A stretch of DNA of 64,000 nt from Plectosphaerella cucumerina. Lineage: Eukaryota > Ascomycota > Sordariomycetes > Glomerellales > Plectosphaerellaceae. The notes below the pieces were generated by a model that ran no database searches, was not told the DNA's origin, and saw only the letters and a list, made by a program, of their open reading frames with translations. Below, in pieces: positions 20,834 through 33,053 of this stretch (positions are counted from its first letter, which is position 1; every line of letters begins with the position of its first letter). The DNA is taken from contig JAGPXD010000004.1 in NCBI GenBank assembly GCA_020746995.1, positions 4,030,001 to 4,094,000 on the forward strand. The letters are read 5' to 3'. Made by a program: the position numbers and the translations under genes.

Positions 20834-21597
20834 GGCAGCGGCGACAATGCCGTGGCCGAAAATACCACCAACCATCGATTGGCTGGATGCGACACATGGT
20901 GATTGGAGAGTCACAAAGCTCTGGACAGATCGTGAACTTGGAGAAGTGCACGCCGAGCCGAGCCGAGATTGATCAACAACCATGAGGTCGCGCAAACGAA
21001 AACACATGACCTTCCTTGGGACCGCCCGCACGCCCTAGGTTCGGCCAGCAAGCCCGAGAAGAGAGGGTCTGTCCCGAAGGACATCAAGGGTCGGGCCTTT
21101 CAGTTGGATAGCGGTTGGTGGACAGGACGGACCGCCTGAAATCCTCCGATAAAAATGGGGTCATCAGGAGCGACGACGCTGGGCAGTCCCCTGACGATAA
21201 TATCCAGCCATAATCCCACCCGCCACGGTTACGGCACCAGCAAGCCAAGTGTTCCCTCGGTCGTATTGGGTTAGGAAAAGGACCCCCGACGCAATGCCAA
21301 GTACCTGCCGAATGCAGCTCTCCAAGACCGCTATCTCCTCCCCCTTTTCCTGGGCCTCAGGGCGCGGGGGGAAGGGGGCTTGCTTCCGCCGATGGAGCTA
21401 GCTCTCGTGCGGTTTCATCTCGACTTCAGGACGGCTCATCAGATGCGGGTCGGGTCAGGTCGACGCCAGACATGTTCAGTACCTTGAAGAAGGGAGTTGG
21501 TAATTTTTGAGGAGCAATCACACATGGCATTACATTCACGCGGTGATATGATGAATATTAAGTCACGAGGTCTCCTTCTTGAGGACCTGGCTGTAAG

Positions 21598-21628
<31 letters not shown>

Positions 21629-23354
21629 CCTCTTGTGCATCTGGTCGCGTTCCTGTGGCTGCAGGCGGCCACTCGCTGGACTTTGGACCGTACATCCGTG
21701 CACGTGGCGTGGGCCGTGGGACGCCGGGGGTACGGGGGGTGTTGGATGCCACCTCAGGCTGCTTCCTTCGACTGGGGTGTGTCTGTCCGCTGTGGATGTC
21801 TGAGGGCCTGTGTCAACTGCCCCTGCGACGCCGCAGACCAGTGGAGCAGCATCCGAAGCCAGCGGCGAGGGCAACGTGCACACTGCGCCGCTGAAGGATT
21901 GAGTAAGTCCAGCATGCACTTACTCGCTGATTGCGCCAAGGCTCTGGTTTTGGATGGGAATCGTTCCGCGAGTCGAGATCGCCAGTGCAGACTGCCGACA
22001 GGCTGCCCTCGGACGCACCAACTCGTCTTCTGCCTTACTTGCACAGCAGCAGTCCTTGGCCGAATAGTGAACTGCAAGGAGCTGTGATTTCTCGGCATGG
22101 AACGCGCGGCAGCTTGGATGTTGATTAACATGAGTGTTCTATCACCAGCGATAGCATTGCTGATGCGACGCTGGAGGGGCAGATTACATGGACGTGGGTT
22201 GGCAGGCTTCAGGGGCTTCAAAGCCCAAGGTTCCAGTTGCCAGGCAGCTTGCACACCGCTGGTGGCCTGGCCAGCCTCCTGTCATCGATTCCTTGAGCGC
22301 ATCCATGATCTGTTTCGCCACCCGGTCCTGTCAGTCGCTGTACTACGACTCTATCAGCCCTCCCGTCTCGTCAAACGCCGTGCTGGAGGGCTGGAGGCCA
22401 CTCGACGAGGGACACTTCCCTCCCCCCCAGCTCAGGGGCTTCGAGTTCTCCCCCCAGTAACCGGGGTCGCGCCCAGTAACGGCAGGGATGTCGGGTAGCT
22501 CTGACAGCTTCACTTCATCTCATGTTTCCGCTTGCTACCATGCCCCCGTCGATGTTTCTAGGCGCTCACCAGGCGGCCTCGAACGAACAATTGGACGGAC
22601 GAGGGCGACGAGGCTCCGTTCTTGTCGGGACAGGGAGTGTGCGGATATGCTGAGGAGTGAGGACGCTGAAGGCGCGCGTCCAAACTCCAGCGCTCGCCTC
22701 GCCTCGCCCGTCCCGTGCCGTCTCAAACCTGAAGACGGGAAGCTACCTGAGTACTTAGCAGCCGGACCTCGCCCACGTTCTTCTCCCCTCTTCAACCTCG
22801 ACATTTGTCCGTTCGCCTCTTGTTGTTGGATCACATCGAAGCAGAGCTCTGGTAGTTTCTTGCGTCGTTCCCTTCTTTTTTCCCTCTTCTAATTCGCCAC
22901 TCTTTCCATTCGTCACCCGATCGACCAGACTTTTTGCACCATCCGCACTAGGACTTGGACCTGTCGTCGACAAAGCTGGGCTTCTTTTTATTTTCATTTT
23001 TCCCTGCGCCTCTGGCCAACAGTACATATCACTCACTGCATTATTCCGCCCACCCCCACCATCACCCACCACCCACTACAGTCTCGGCGCTGCATCACGC
23101 CGCATCTCCCTCCCGGTTCCTCCATCCCGACGACATTATTGGAATCCCTGCCTGCTTCGTGCCTCGAAGCATCCTTCCGTCAAGCCACGTTTGCTGCATC
23201 ACGCTGCATCACATAGCACGCACGCGGCCACGCCCATCACCATTTCGGAACCAATTACACCGCGCCTGACCGCCCAGCTCAAGCTGCCCTGTCCTGGTTC
23301 CCGACCTCTGGAGTCTTGCATTGCTCGCTCACGTACAGCGATCCGATCCGAGTC
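20834..23354. other. 2.5 kb gene-poor interval
   Basis: This is the largest gap in the window. It holds a CA microsatellite near 21600 and several open frames on both strands that are low-complexity or lack any domain, so I call no protein gene. From about 22660 the sequence is C/T-rich (TTCTTTTTTCCCTCTTC, CCACCACCCACTAC) and looks like a long leader or promoter of the NAD kinase gene. A non-coding transcript is possible. Confidence 0.55.
21598..21624. repeat. CA dinucleotide microsatellite
   Basis: Twenty-seven bases of uninterrupted CA repeat (13.5 units). It falls in no recognised gene. Confidence 0.95.
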
Positions 23355-25175
23355 ATGGCCAACCTCGTCACCTCGCCCACGGCGCTCCACCCTGCGCTCA
23401 GCAGCAGCAACACCCACTCCGCGGCCTCGCCCGTCCCCCCCGGTTCCGCAACCTCCGCTACGGCGCCTTATTCCTCCACTGGTGGAGATAAGATCGCTCT
23501 GTCCGAAAGACCGAGGAGCTCCCATGTCCCTATGAGCTCCGCTCCGCTCGTCAATGATACATCAAAAGCAGAGTCGACCGCTTCACCCCCCGAAGGCACC
23601 TCCGCCGCCGCCGCCGTCTTGACTGAACCACTCCCCCTGAAGTCGACCGCAAATTGCCACCGCCGCAACGCCCCTTCGCATGAGGTACCCCGCCAGACGA
23701 TAATGAAAGCCTTGGCCTCCGTTGCCCGAAACCACAAGCCTGAAGCCCTCTCCTTGACCGGCATGCTCTCATCACACAACACCACCCAGGAGGCCCCTGC
23801 CGACAGGACCAGCTCCTCGTCACAGCAGCTCGCAGACGCCCTGAACGACCTCGCCAACCGCACCCTCACACCTACCACAGCCTTGCCCTCTCTCCAGTCC
23901 CCCTGCTTCTATCACAACCGCTTCGACGACGCCGTGGACATCGACAAGGTCCTCGATGAGATCAAGAATGATGACTTCATGTCACATTCTCGTCTCGTCC
24001 AGACCGCCACCGGCGTTCGGGAAGTGTCCAAGCAGCTGCAGAGGCGGCCCATCAAGAGAGCAGTCCGCAACGTCATGATTGTCACCAAGGCCCGGGACAA
24101 CCAGCTCGTGTATCTCACGCGGGAGCTGGCGCTCTGGCTCCTGCAGACACCCCGATATGGCTCCGACCTCGGTGTCAACGTCTTCGTTGACGCCAAGCTG
24201 CGCAACTCGAAACGCTTCGACGCTCGCGGCATCCTTGACCGGAATGCTCGCTTCCAGCACATGCTCAAGTACTGGACTCCTGATCTCTGCTGGAGCCAGC
24301 CCGAGAAGTTCGACCTCGTCTTGACCCTCGGCGGCGATGGCACGGTCCTCTTCACCTCGTGGCTTTTCCAGCGCATCGTTCCCCCGGTGCTGTCCTTCAG
24401 CCTCGGCAGCCTCGGCTTCCTCACCAGCTTCGAGTTTGAAAAGTACAAGCAGCACCTGGAACAGGTCATGGGCGATGACGGCATGCGCGTAAACCTCCGC
24501 ATGCGCTTCACTTGCACAGTCTACCGAAATGGCGCCCAGGGAGAAGCGGAAGAGGGCGAGCAGTTCGAGGTGCTGAACGAGCTTGTCATCGACCGCGGCC
24601 CATCGCCATACGTCTCCAACCTCGAGCTTTACGGCGATGACGAACTGCTCACCGTCGTCCAGGCCGACGGCTGCATCTTCTCGACACCCACCGGCTCAAC
24701 GGCCTACTCCTTGTCGGCCGGCGGATCTCTGGTGCACCCAGACATCCCCGCCATCCTTCTCACGCCCATCTGCCCCCATACTCTCTCCTTCCGGCCCATG
24801 GTTCTCTCTGATACCATGCTGCTCCGCGTAACCGTTCCCCGCAACTCTCGCGCCACGGCCTACTGCGCCTTTGACGGCAAGGGCCGCGTGGAGCTGAAGC
24901 AGGGCGACCACGTCACCATCACGGCCTCGCAGTACCCCTTCCCCACCGTCGTGCGGAGCCAGACGGAATGGTTCGACAGCGTCTCGCGGACGCTCAGGTG
25001 GAACACGCGTGCTGCGACACAGAAGGGATTCGATACCGGCACGCCCATCGAGGAGGTCAAGGAGGAGGCTGAGCCCGAATGGGACATTGATACCGACTCG
25101 GCCTGCTACGCGAGTGAGGATGGCAGCATGGCCGCGAGCCCCCTCCGAAGGCAGATGAGCCTGCTGGGCCTGTAG
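23355..25175 (+). CDS. NAD kinase (Utr1/Yef1 type)
   Basis: NAD kinase phosphorylates NAD to NADP. The single exon gives 606 residues. The first 190 are disordered Ser/Ala/Pro-rich; the kinase follows. GGDGTVL at about residue 325 is the diacylglycerol-kinase-like nucleotide signature. FSLGSLGFLTSF comes next, then ELVIDRGPSPY near 405 and STPTGSTAYSLSAGGSLVHP near 445, the conserved NAD site. The tail is acidic and ends RRQMSLLGL, which resembles a kinase recognition site (R-R-Q-M-S). MANLVTSP is chosen as the start; the frame continues upstream without another ATG nearby. The long N-terminus fits the fungal cytosolic enzymes more than the mitochondrial Pos5 type. Confidence 0.93.
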   Translation: MANLVTSPTALHPALSSSNTHSAASPVPPGSATSATAPYSSTGGDKIALSERPRSSHVPMSSAPLVNDTSKAESTASPPEGTSAAAAVLTEPLPLKSTANCHRRNAPSHEVPRQTIMKALASVARNHKPEALSLTGMLSSHNTTQEAPADRTSSSSQQLADALNDLANRTLTPTTALPSLQSPCFYHNRFDDAVDIDKVLDEIKNDDFMSHSRLVQTATGVREVSKQLQRRPIKRAVRNVMIVTKARDNQLVYLTRELALWLLQTPRYGSDLGVNVFVDAKLRNSKRFDARGILDRNARFQHMLKYWTPDLCWSQPEKFDLVLTLGGDGTVLFTSWLFQRIVPPVLSFSLGSLGFLTSFEFEKYKQHLEQVMGDDGMRVNLRMRFTCTVYRNGAQGEAEEGEQFEVLNELVIDRGPSPYVSNLELYGDDELLTVVQADGCIFSTPTGSTAYSLSAGGSLVHPDIPAILLTPICPHTLSFRPMVLSDTMLLRVTVPRNSRATAYCAFDGKGRVELKQGDHVTITASQYPFPTVVRSQTEWFDSVSRTLRWNTRAATQKGFDTGTPIEEVKEEAEPEWDIDTDSACYASEDGSMAASPLRRQMSLLGL

Positions 25176-25846
25176 AGGGTCATAACAAGCACCTTGGCAT
25201 GATGGGGAAGATGCCTCGTAATTTAGAAGACGCCATTTCGTTTGGGTACAAGACCATCAAACGGCACGGTACAGCATACATGAGCAGGTAGCGGAGGACG
25301 ACAACCCGCCAGCATACGCATAAGCATTGCAATGATACCATGACACTTGGACCGTATGGACCAGTGCGAACCATCTTCCTTTCATTTTGACCTTGTCAAG
25401 ATCAAACACAGCTGCCCATGACCTGCTGCCCCCGATGCCAGCCACTGTGAAAATACTTGACATAACATGTGGCATGGTGCCCTAGTCAAACGAGGAAGGC
25501 ATGCCATGGCATTGCTTCATTCACTTGCGGTACATACACCAGGGCCAAGGACACGTGTTGAAGGACTGACGTCCGGCAGCTTTTCCATGTTTCTGTCATG
25601 ATCTCTCTTGAAACAGTATCTCAACTCCTTGTAACGCCTACCGATTGCCACCCTCGCCAACGCAAAATGACACCATCCAATGCAACATATGAGTACAGTA
25701 TAGCATCGCGCAGCCTGCTCGAACTCGCTGTACTGCTCCAGGCCGTGTTCCCCAGAACCAATGGTGGAGAAGGCGGCCGACCCGCCTTCGAAACACAAAC
25801 AGCAAGACGCCGCCTGTACCATAATGCAGTCCAGTGCGGCGACTCT
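25176..25846. other. convergent 3' region, NAD kinase / homeodomain gene
   Basis: These 671 bases between converging genes should hold two 3' UTRs. Small ORFs here look like noise. Confidence 0.5.
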
Positions 25847-27723
25847 CTACCGCCAGTTGCCCTGGCTCAGGGAGAGAAGGCCAGCAATGCAATCCATGTC
25901 GCCCTTTTTACCAGGGCTGACCTCGCCACGCATGAAACTTTCCACCTCATCGCTGCCTCGCCGGGTCTTGCTGGACTCCGCATCTTCGAATATTTCCAAG
26001 TCGCTTCCAGCACTGGACTGGCGAGGGAGGGGTGACCGCCCCCGATCCCTTCCCTTGGTCATGAGCCAAGGCGCGTGCTGGTCGCGGACGGCGCGGCCCT
26101 GTCGCCGCACGTTGCCCGCATGAGGAGGGCCCATCCCGAGGACCTTGCGCAACGACATCTGAGGGGGGGCGTTGCGTGCGGTCGACTCTCCGACAGGACT
26201 CCAGTTCTCCTTGTCAGAGTCGCCAGAGGGAGACCGCGCACCTGCTGGCAGGTTGGCGGGTTTCAGAGCAGAGACCGGAGATGACGACCTGTCAGACTGC
26301 ATCACAGCGTTGCTCGACATAGTCCTGCTCAACCTAGGTCTCTTGCCTTGTAGCGGTTTCCAGCTTAGTGGAGGAGCATTGCGTTTTGCGCTGTTGGGCT
26401 GAAGAATGCCGCTGGTCGAACGGAGCAAACTAATAGCTGCAACCGCCGATCCGCTTGATTCGTTCTCCGCTTGTGTCGTCAGTTCGTCCCGTGTATCAGA
26501 CTCGCAGCATTGCTCCCATGCCTGCGCATCTCGCGACCGCCCGTTCCTGAGAGTCGGGGGGAGATCATCGGTAAGTGCCGATATGGGCGGCAGCGTTACG
26601 TGGGCCGCTGCACTCTGACTTCGTTGTAGTAGTGCGCGGGGTCTCGGCACCGGTGATGACGGCAAATCTATGGACTGTGTCCTCGGTGGCGAGTTCAGTT
26701 GAGAAACGAGTTCGGCTTTGCCTTCCAAAGAAAGCGACAGCCGAACTTGCGATTGTGGGGTTGGCAGGCCTGAACCAGCCGGTACACCTGAGGGAGACGA
26801 GGTGAAGAAAGGCCGAAGTCTGCACATATGATCAGCAAGCATTCGACAGTTGTGACCGACTTCAGAGACATACCTCGCTGACCCATTGGGAGCCTCCGGT
26901 GTGAAGCAGCTAGAGAAAGAGATGTCTGGGTTCCAGCGATCCGAAGGACGCGCTCGAGTGCCTGAGAAGGACGTCGATGAACCGTACGTGGCCAGCGGGG
27001 ATTCATGTGGTGGCAGTGGCCTCGGCACAGTCGATCCGTCGGCTGACTCGCCGGGACTCCCAAATCGATATGTAAAGCGGCTGGATGGAACGTCGGGGGC
27101 GCGCCCAGAGGCCATGAATGGCGTCGCGCTCACGTCGCCCCTCAGAACAGACGAGGGAGCGGCATCGGCGCGAGGAGAAGTACAGTCCTCCGTCTGGGAG
27201 CTGGATGTGATGGGGTCGGATGATAGCAGCTGCACGCCTCCCGTCCTGAGGGCAGCAATTTCTTGCGGTGACAGTGGGCGCGACTTGCGCCTATCGTTTT
27301 GTCGGCGGTTTTGGAACCATATCTGGACTTCCTTCTCGTTGAGAGAGACTCGTCGGACGAGCTCAAGACGCGCCGCCTTGTCGGGTTTCGGGTTTTCGTT
27401 GTATGCGGCTTCGAGAACGTACTTGTCTTTCGCCCTGTCGAGAGGTTAGCGTCTGCACGCTGAAATGCATCATGGAGGGGTGGGATAACGCACGCCGTCC
27501 TCTTGCGCCGTCCTTTGGGATGCTTCTCAGACGCGGAATATGGGTGGCCGAGTTCAGGGCTTGTGCCATCTATACTGGGCTCTGGTCTCGAGGGGGTGGC
27601 TTGGACAATGGCGTTGTGTTCCTCAGGTCTTGGGGGAGTGGCCTGGATGTCGGCTGCATGTTCGCCTACCGGCGAGGTCGTGCCTTGCGGCGGCGATGCG
27701 CCGCGGTCGTCGTGGGAGGACAT
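25847..27723 (-). CDS. homeodomain transcription factor
   Basis: The protein is 587 residues in three exons (27723-27494, 27434-26874, 26819-25847). The homeodomain lies at about residues 70-129: GRRKRTA, KDKYVLEAAYNENPKP, then helix 3 KEVQIWFQNRRQNDRRKSR. The invariant W, F, N and R of the recognition helix are all present. The first intron interrupts the N-terminal arm of the domain and is firmly placed. The second, 54 bases with GTATGT...CAG, is stop-free and in frame; I remove it on consensus grounds, but the unspliced reading is also open. The rest is Ser/Pro-rich with basic patches (GKRPRLSR) and SP sites. The layout resembles yeast Yox1/Yhp1-like fungal repressors, but the target set is unknown. 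Confidence 0.88.
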
Positions 27724-29138
27724 GTCGAAACTCTGGAGTGATATTCCCTCGCGTGATCGACTGCCGACCCAAGACTCGGTGCAATCAATGTGCAAGAGAC
27801 CTCGACGAACGGCTGAACAGCGCGTCTGTTCCTCGGACGTGGACGCGTGAAGGCAATGCCCTGTCGGACGTGGCGGGGTCGCGAGATGGAACACGATGCT
27901 GTCGAAGGAGGCTGCTGCCAGGCAGAGAGACAGGCTTGCGAAACTCTGTCGACGTTCGTGGTGTGCTATGTATTCGAGCAGTGTCTGCGAGTAGGCAGGT
28001 GAGAGAAACCAGAGAAGAAGGTGGCAGAGAAAGCGCGACGAAGACCAATGCGTCCGTGGTGAGGTCTCGAAGACGGATGCGAGATGCGGGTGCGGGTCCC
28101 TCCTCCCCGCGTCGTGGCGGGCGGACACCCTTGTACGCAGGCCAGTTCCGCGTCTCAGGCGATTCGCGAATCAGAAGACGCGAGCATGCCTGGATCAGGA
28201 AATCATGTCAACATGCAGCCAGGGTAACCGACGCCAACATGCTCCAGAGCCTTGAACAACCCAGGTCGCGAACCCGCTTTTCGACAACCCAGCATTTACC
28301 AACGCGACGCACGACACGAGAAGCTGATGGTCGTTGCTTGGCGGACAGCCATGCCGCACGGGTCCTGAGTTCATCGCGCCGCTTCTCTATTTTTGGTGCA
28401 CTTTCAGCCAAACTCTCTCGGTCTCTTGCCCTGCCTACCCGGCACTGGGCGACGTTGACACAGAACTGCCAGATAGTGGATGACATGCGTCCTTCGGAAT
28501 ATTGATTCAGGTCTCTCCGTTCTTAAGCCTGTCAATGCCGATTTAGATTCCCGAGGTTGAATTTATTTTGTAGCTCCCCACCCTCTTCGTGATATTTTGG
28601 TATGCATGAGGCACGCCCATTTCCCCCAAACACCAGCAGCTACCCAGCAACCCAAGAAAAGCATACCATCGACCATCGCCGGCCGTTCACACGTCATGTG
28701 GTTGTAATGACCACCAGCCTTTCCTAATCTCCACCTTCGCAAGACAATCGTCGCTGCAAATCACGGCCTGTCACGTGCAGCAGACACATCAACACAAGAG
28801 TCTGCTGCAGACTCGCCCAAAAAGACAAGTGCCAAACTGGGCGGAAGCAAAAGAAATGTGGGCATTAAGCCGTTCAGTCCATAAGACAAATCTACCTATT
28901 TCTAGAGTCGACTGTGACTCGCCCTCCGCAACCCGCTGAATCCTTGATCTCTCATGCCGTCATTCCACCAGGGCCCGGTTGAGGGCGGTGGTCCTTCCCA
29001 GAGAACGTCGGGCAGCTCGGTGCCCATCATCACCGTCGGCCACCCCAGTACTCGAATAAAAAGCCCGTGTCCAGCAAACTGTCTGTATGTCTCGCGTTGG
29101 CATGGATCATCGCAGCCCGCCACATATGCGCGCGGCAT
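27724..29138. other. homeodomain gene promoter and Ran 3' region
   Basis: 1.4 kb without a convincing gene. A long plus-strand frame (27540-28505) overlaps the homeodomain gene antisense and has no domain. A CACGTG palindrome lies at 28772-28777. The left part should be the homeodomain gene's promoter and leader, the right part the Ran 3' UTR. Confidence 0.5.
28772..28777. promoter_or_regulatory. CACGTG E-box candidate
   Basis: A single CACGTG palindrome lies about 1.05 kb upstream of the homeodomain gene ATG. This motif is bound by bHLH factors in fungi, but a single copy this far out is weak evidence. Confidence 0.25.
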
Positions 29139-30117
29139 TTACAGGTCCTCGTCGGAGAGCTCGCCGGGCAGGGGCATGGCCGCGGCGTCGTCCATCTCCT
29201 TCTGGTACTCGGCGAGCAGCTTCTCGTCGACCTGGGCAGTGGGGGGAGCCAGGGCAGGCGCCGCAACGAACTCCTATGTAACTGTCAGCAATCTGGTCGG
29301 GTAGGGAAAGTACAGAATGGCCACTAACGAGGGAGGGGTTGCCGACGAGCTTGCGAGCAAGCCAGAGGAAGGGCTTCTCGAAGTTGTAGTTGGACTTGGC
29401 GGAGATGTCGTAGTACTGAAGGTTCTTCTTGCGGTGGAAGGTGATGGTCTTGGCCTTGACCTTGCGCTCCTTCACGTCGACCTTGTTTCCGCAGAGGACG
29501 ATGGGGATGTTCTCACAGACACGGACGAGGTCGCCTGGGAAGGGTCAGTACAAATGTTTGAGGGAAAGGGGGCGGAATTAGTGTCGGCCGAGGAGTCGGT
29601 TGTGTACTTACGGTGCCAGTTGGGAACGTTCTTGTACGTGATGCGGGACGTGACATCGAACATGATGATGCCGCACTGGCCGTTGATGTAGTATCCATCG
29701 CGAAGACCACCGAACTTCTCCTGGCCGGCAGTGTCCCAGACGTCGAACTGGATCTGACCAAAGTTCTGCAGGACGGTCAGTTGGCCTCACCGGGCCGGGT
29801 CTGGCACAAAGGGTAGAGGGAAACTCACGGTCGAGAAGCCGAGGGGGTGGACCTCAACACCCAGGGTGGCCATGTACTTCTTCTCAAACTCGCCAGTCAG
29901 GTGGCGCTTGACGAAGGTGGTCTACAAATATCGCAGGTCAGTAAGGGGAGGTGTGGTGGAGGGCGTCGGCGGCGGCGACACCAATGGCGGTGTCGCCCCT
30001 GGCGCCCATGAGCATGAGCGCCATCATGCCGCATGGTAGTTGTCTCACCTTGCCAGTGCCACCATCGCCGACAAGGACGAGCTTGAAGGTGGGGATCTGC
30101 TGCTGCTCAGCGGCCAT
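29139..30117 (-). CDS. GSP1: Ran GTPase (Gsp1)
   Basis: Ran drives nuclear import and export through its GTP/GDP gradient. Five exons (30117-30049, 29921-29829, 29765-29612, 29534-29329, 29273-29139) give 218 residues. GTPase motifs are GDGGTGKT (17-24), the effector threonine in [20 protein letters not shown] (65-74), NKVD (122-125) and ISAKSNYNF. The basic stretch [17 protein letters not shown] and the acidic end SDEDL are diagnostic of Ran. There is no C-terminal CaaX, as expected. Introns are 127, 63, 77 and 55 bases, each placed by motif continuity. Confidence 0.97.
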
Positions 30118-31705
30118 GGTTGCTGGTGGGATGTATGCGCGGTCGTGTGGTGTGGGTAGTCGAGCGACTGTTGGCAAACAAGCGGGGCTGTTGGGTAGAA
30201 GAAGGATTAGCGAAGGCGGAAGGAATCAGAGAAAGTGCATTCAGGAGATGCTGGGTGCACCGGGTTGACGCACTGGTGATGTTCCGCTGCGGTGGATGCG
30301 ACGGAAGTGGAGGGTGTGGCGGAGGTTGAAGGTTCGTCGCCGACGTGAGCTTTTTGAAGTTGTTTTTGAAAGCGGGAGGCGGGCGAGGCGATGGCGGGGA
30401 AGAAGAGACCAGTGACTTCACTCTGGCGGTAGGTACCTTGGGCTGCGGGCGGGACCAGGGAAGCCTGAAGCGAAAATTTCAGTCACCCAGCTCTGGGCCA
30501 ACCACAGACGCGGGCCTGCCCGAGCGCTTAGATAAGCAGTTGCCGCCTGGGCATCAAACAGAACAATGAACCATCCCGCTGCCTAATAACCGGCATCATT
30601 GTCATCCAACGAAGTGGCAAGGCAGGAATAGACGAAGGTTCTGGCCTGGCCTGTCACTGCCTATGCCGCTACGTCAATTCATCTAGTAGCTGGTGTTGGC
30701 TGGGCCTTTGGTGTAACTCCATGTTTGCACACCCATTGCCAAGTGGGAACCTCGGATTTCTCGTGCGGAGACAGGAACGTGATCACAAAGCGGTCGGCAT
30801 CTGGCGTGCTTCCGCTCTTTGAGCCTTAGCATGCCCCCAAGGCTGCGCTGTGCCACTGTAAGCTACCTATGTGGTGAGGCTCATGCCCGGCCCTCAATGG
30901 AGCGACCACGTGTGTGTGACAGCCTGTCGATTGAGCTCAGCCGGAGTGTTGGACCTTTGGCCTGGTTGGGTTGCGAAATGCCGGGCATGGCGCCCACGTC
31001 ATGAATGCCCAGACTGTTGAAGCACGTGGCAATTGCAGCCCGCCATTTCAGTCTTGCAGCTACATTCCCGGAAGGTGCAGACAAGTCGGCGAGGGCTGGG
31101 TTCTTTAGTCCAAGGTCACCAGCCTCATCAAATGGGTTGTTGCCCAAACGCCAGTTGTGACAACAGATCCAGCCAAGCTTGGTCAAGGAGCTGTCGCACA
31201 GCGTGGTGGACTTTCATTCGAAGATTTGGTTATTAAGTCTATTTCGAGATGTTTTTATCAAATCCCCAGTATGTTTTACAAGGTGTCTGTTGTTCCCAAC
31301 GACCAAGGTGTCAATCATTATTATTCTGGATTCCCACTTTGGTCCAGACTGCAGTTCAGCCAGGGGAAGAGGATCACCCATTGACAGTGTTGCCCTTCGA
31401 TTTTTAGGGGAATTTTCCATTGGGCTGGGTCATTGAGGACAGCTTGAGCTCCAGTCTTGGTCTGAAGCTAAATCACAGAGGCGTACACTTTCGAGTTCTC
31501 TGCATCATGTACCATCGCAGGGTCGACGTGGGGTTGTACAACCCAGAGGCGATGTAGCACGGGTACATTGCCTCGGCATAGCATTGAAGGATTTTGAGAG
31601 TGCGGCCGGGGTATCGCGCGATGAGGACCAGCTCCTTGACCGCTCGGCGTGCCTTGTCTGAGGCTTCGTTGCCGCACCGACATGCAATGATACCTGTATA
31701 CCACC
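30118..31705. other. Ran promoter and Nas2 3' region
   Basis: 1.6 kb between tandem minus-strand genes. The part next to Ran contains CT/GA-rich leader-like sequence. A mildly AT-rich patch lies at about 31210-31330. No gene or repeat is supported. Confidence 0.5.
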
Positions 31706-32586
31706 CTAGATGGGGAGAAGGTGACAACCCAGCATGCCTCTGCCGCCCCAGCCCTGGACAGGCACAAGGGTCAGGCGCAGCTCTTCTCGCACGCCATCCC
31801 CAGTCGACCGCGACACATTGACGAGCACACTCCGCTGAATACATAGGCAGTCGTTAGCTCGCACTGCGCCTGAGAAAACTAGGCTTGTTCCAAGGGCACA
31901 GGGGTTACTTACACCCTGATTTGCCTGGACGCATTCAGCGACCTTCTTGAGGTTATCATGGTTGGTTGAGTTTGCGTAGCCGAATGTTCGAATCTGATCG
32001 CCTGGACGTAGGCCTGCGCGGTCGGCAGGGCCCCCTGGAGCTACAGTATTCACCCTGGCGAATACAGTGGCTAGGTCAGACTGAGCTGTCGTCGAACGAC
32101 CTTCTGTGATCTCCGATTCGCCCGCATGACCATCTTGGACGCTGGCAAAGTGTCGGTGGAGATGTTCCTCGATGGCGGCCATCAGTTGCTTGTAGTCGTT
32201 CCTGAGATGAATCACACGAGACCGCGTGGTACGGACTGCATTAATCGGTCAGACTAGAAAGAGCCCAAAATGATAGTATCGTTTACCTTGAGCTACGTCG
32301 ATGTCTGCTCTCGGAAACCCATCGTTGGTAGTGAGGGGGGTCTCCATGTTGACGCCGTGCTAGTAGCATCGTGTAAGAAAGTGTTGCCCAGATGGTCACG
32401 GTCATAAGGCGAACGTACCGAGTCAAGAACTGAGCCCAGGGCCTGCAGCTCGGCCTCGATGTCATCCTTCTTCTGCTGCAGCTGCTGGAAGCTCAAACGG
32501 TCAAGGTTACTCGAAGGTGTCGATGTCGATGATCCCGACGGGACAGTTGGGGCGTGGATGTTGTTCATCTCGAGCGGCAGGCCCAT
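31706..32586 (-). CDS. NAS2: 26S proteasome assembly chaperone Nas2 (PSMD9-like)
   Basis: Nas2 is a PDZ-domain chaperone that binds the Rpt5 C-terminus during assembly of the proteasome base. Four exons (32586-32419, 32359-32287, 32235-31913, 31834-31706) encode 230 residues. An N-terminal coiled coil (LSFQQLQQKKDDIEAELQAL) leads through GFPRADIDVAQ, a conserved Nas2 motif, to the PDZ domain at about 125-215 (VAPGGPADRAGLRPGDQIRT). The end is LTLVPVQGWGGRGMLGCHLL. All junctions keep frame. Two in-frame ATGs lie six codons apart; I take the upstream one (MGLPLE). Confidence 0.93.
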
Positions 32587-33053
32587 TTCACGTGAATGAA
32601 GAATGGACGAGGGAGGATGGCATATTACAAGACGTCGTGTGCGACTTGTAAGTTGTAAAGCATACACAGTTCAGGTTGTCTCCGCGGATAGGTACGAGGT
32701 GACCGGGGGTGAAGAAAGGTGACGACAGGGGCTAGGTGCCTGCGACGGCGGGGGAACACTGCCTGGAGGGGCTGCCGGACAAGGAGGTTGCGGGAGCCAG
32801 TGGCAGTTGGCAGTGGACGATTCCGCCCTTGCAGGTACTTCCCACTGGCATGCAAGCCGGGCTTTGGGTCCACTTCGGTAGGTAGCTTCCGGCCATATGA
32901 TTATGTAAGACACACGTACCTCACCAAGCTCACTACCGACGACGGGACGTCGAGCTCCCTCTAGAGCTCCTAAACACCATCCTCAACCCTCCCAACCCAG
33001 ATTACCACGGCACGTCACACCACTCCACCGGGTCATTACCCGGCGCTGCAAGA
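32587..33053. promoter_or_regulatory. shared divergent promoter, Nas2 / SRm160-like
   Basis: This 467-base region lies between outward-reading genes. CCACC/CCTCC tracts precede the right-hand ATG. No TATA box is clear. Confidence 0.5.

Noticed and set aside
21497..22087. 196-codon plus-strand ORF with a Thr-His run
   Set aside because: The THTHTH stretch is just the CA microsatellite translated; the rest has no recognisable feature.
27540..28505. 321-codon plus-strand ORF
   Set aside because: It overlaps the first exon and promoter of the homeodomain gene antisense, is rich in Arg and Cys with no domain, and looks like a shadow frame.
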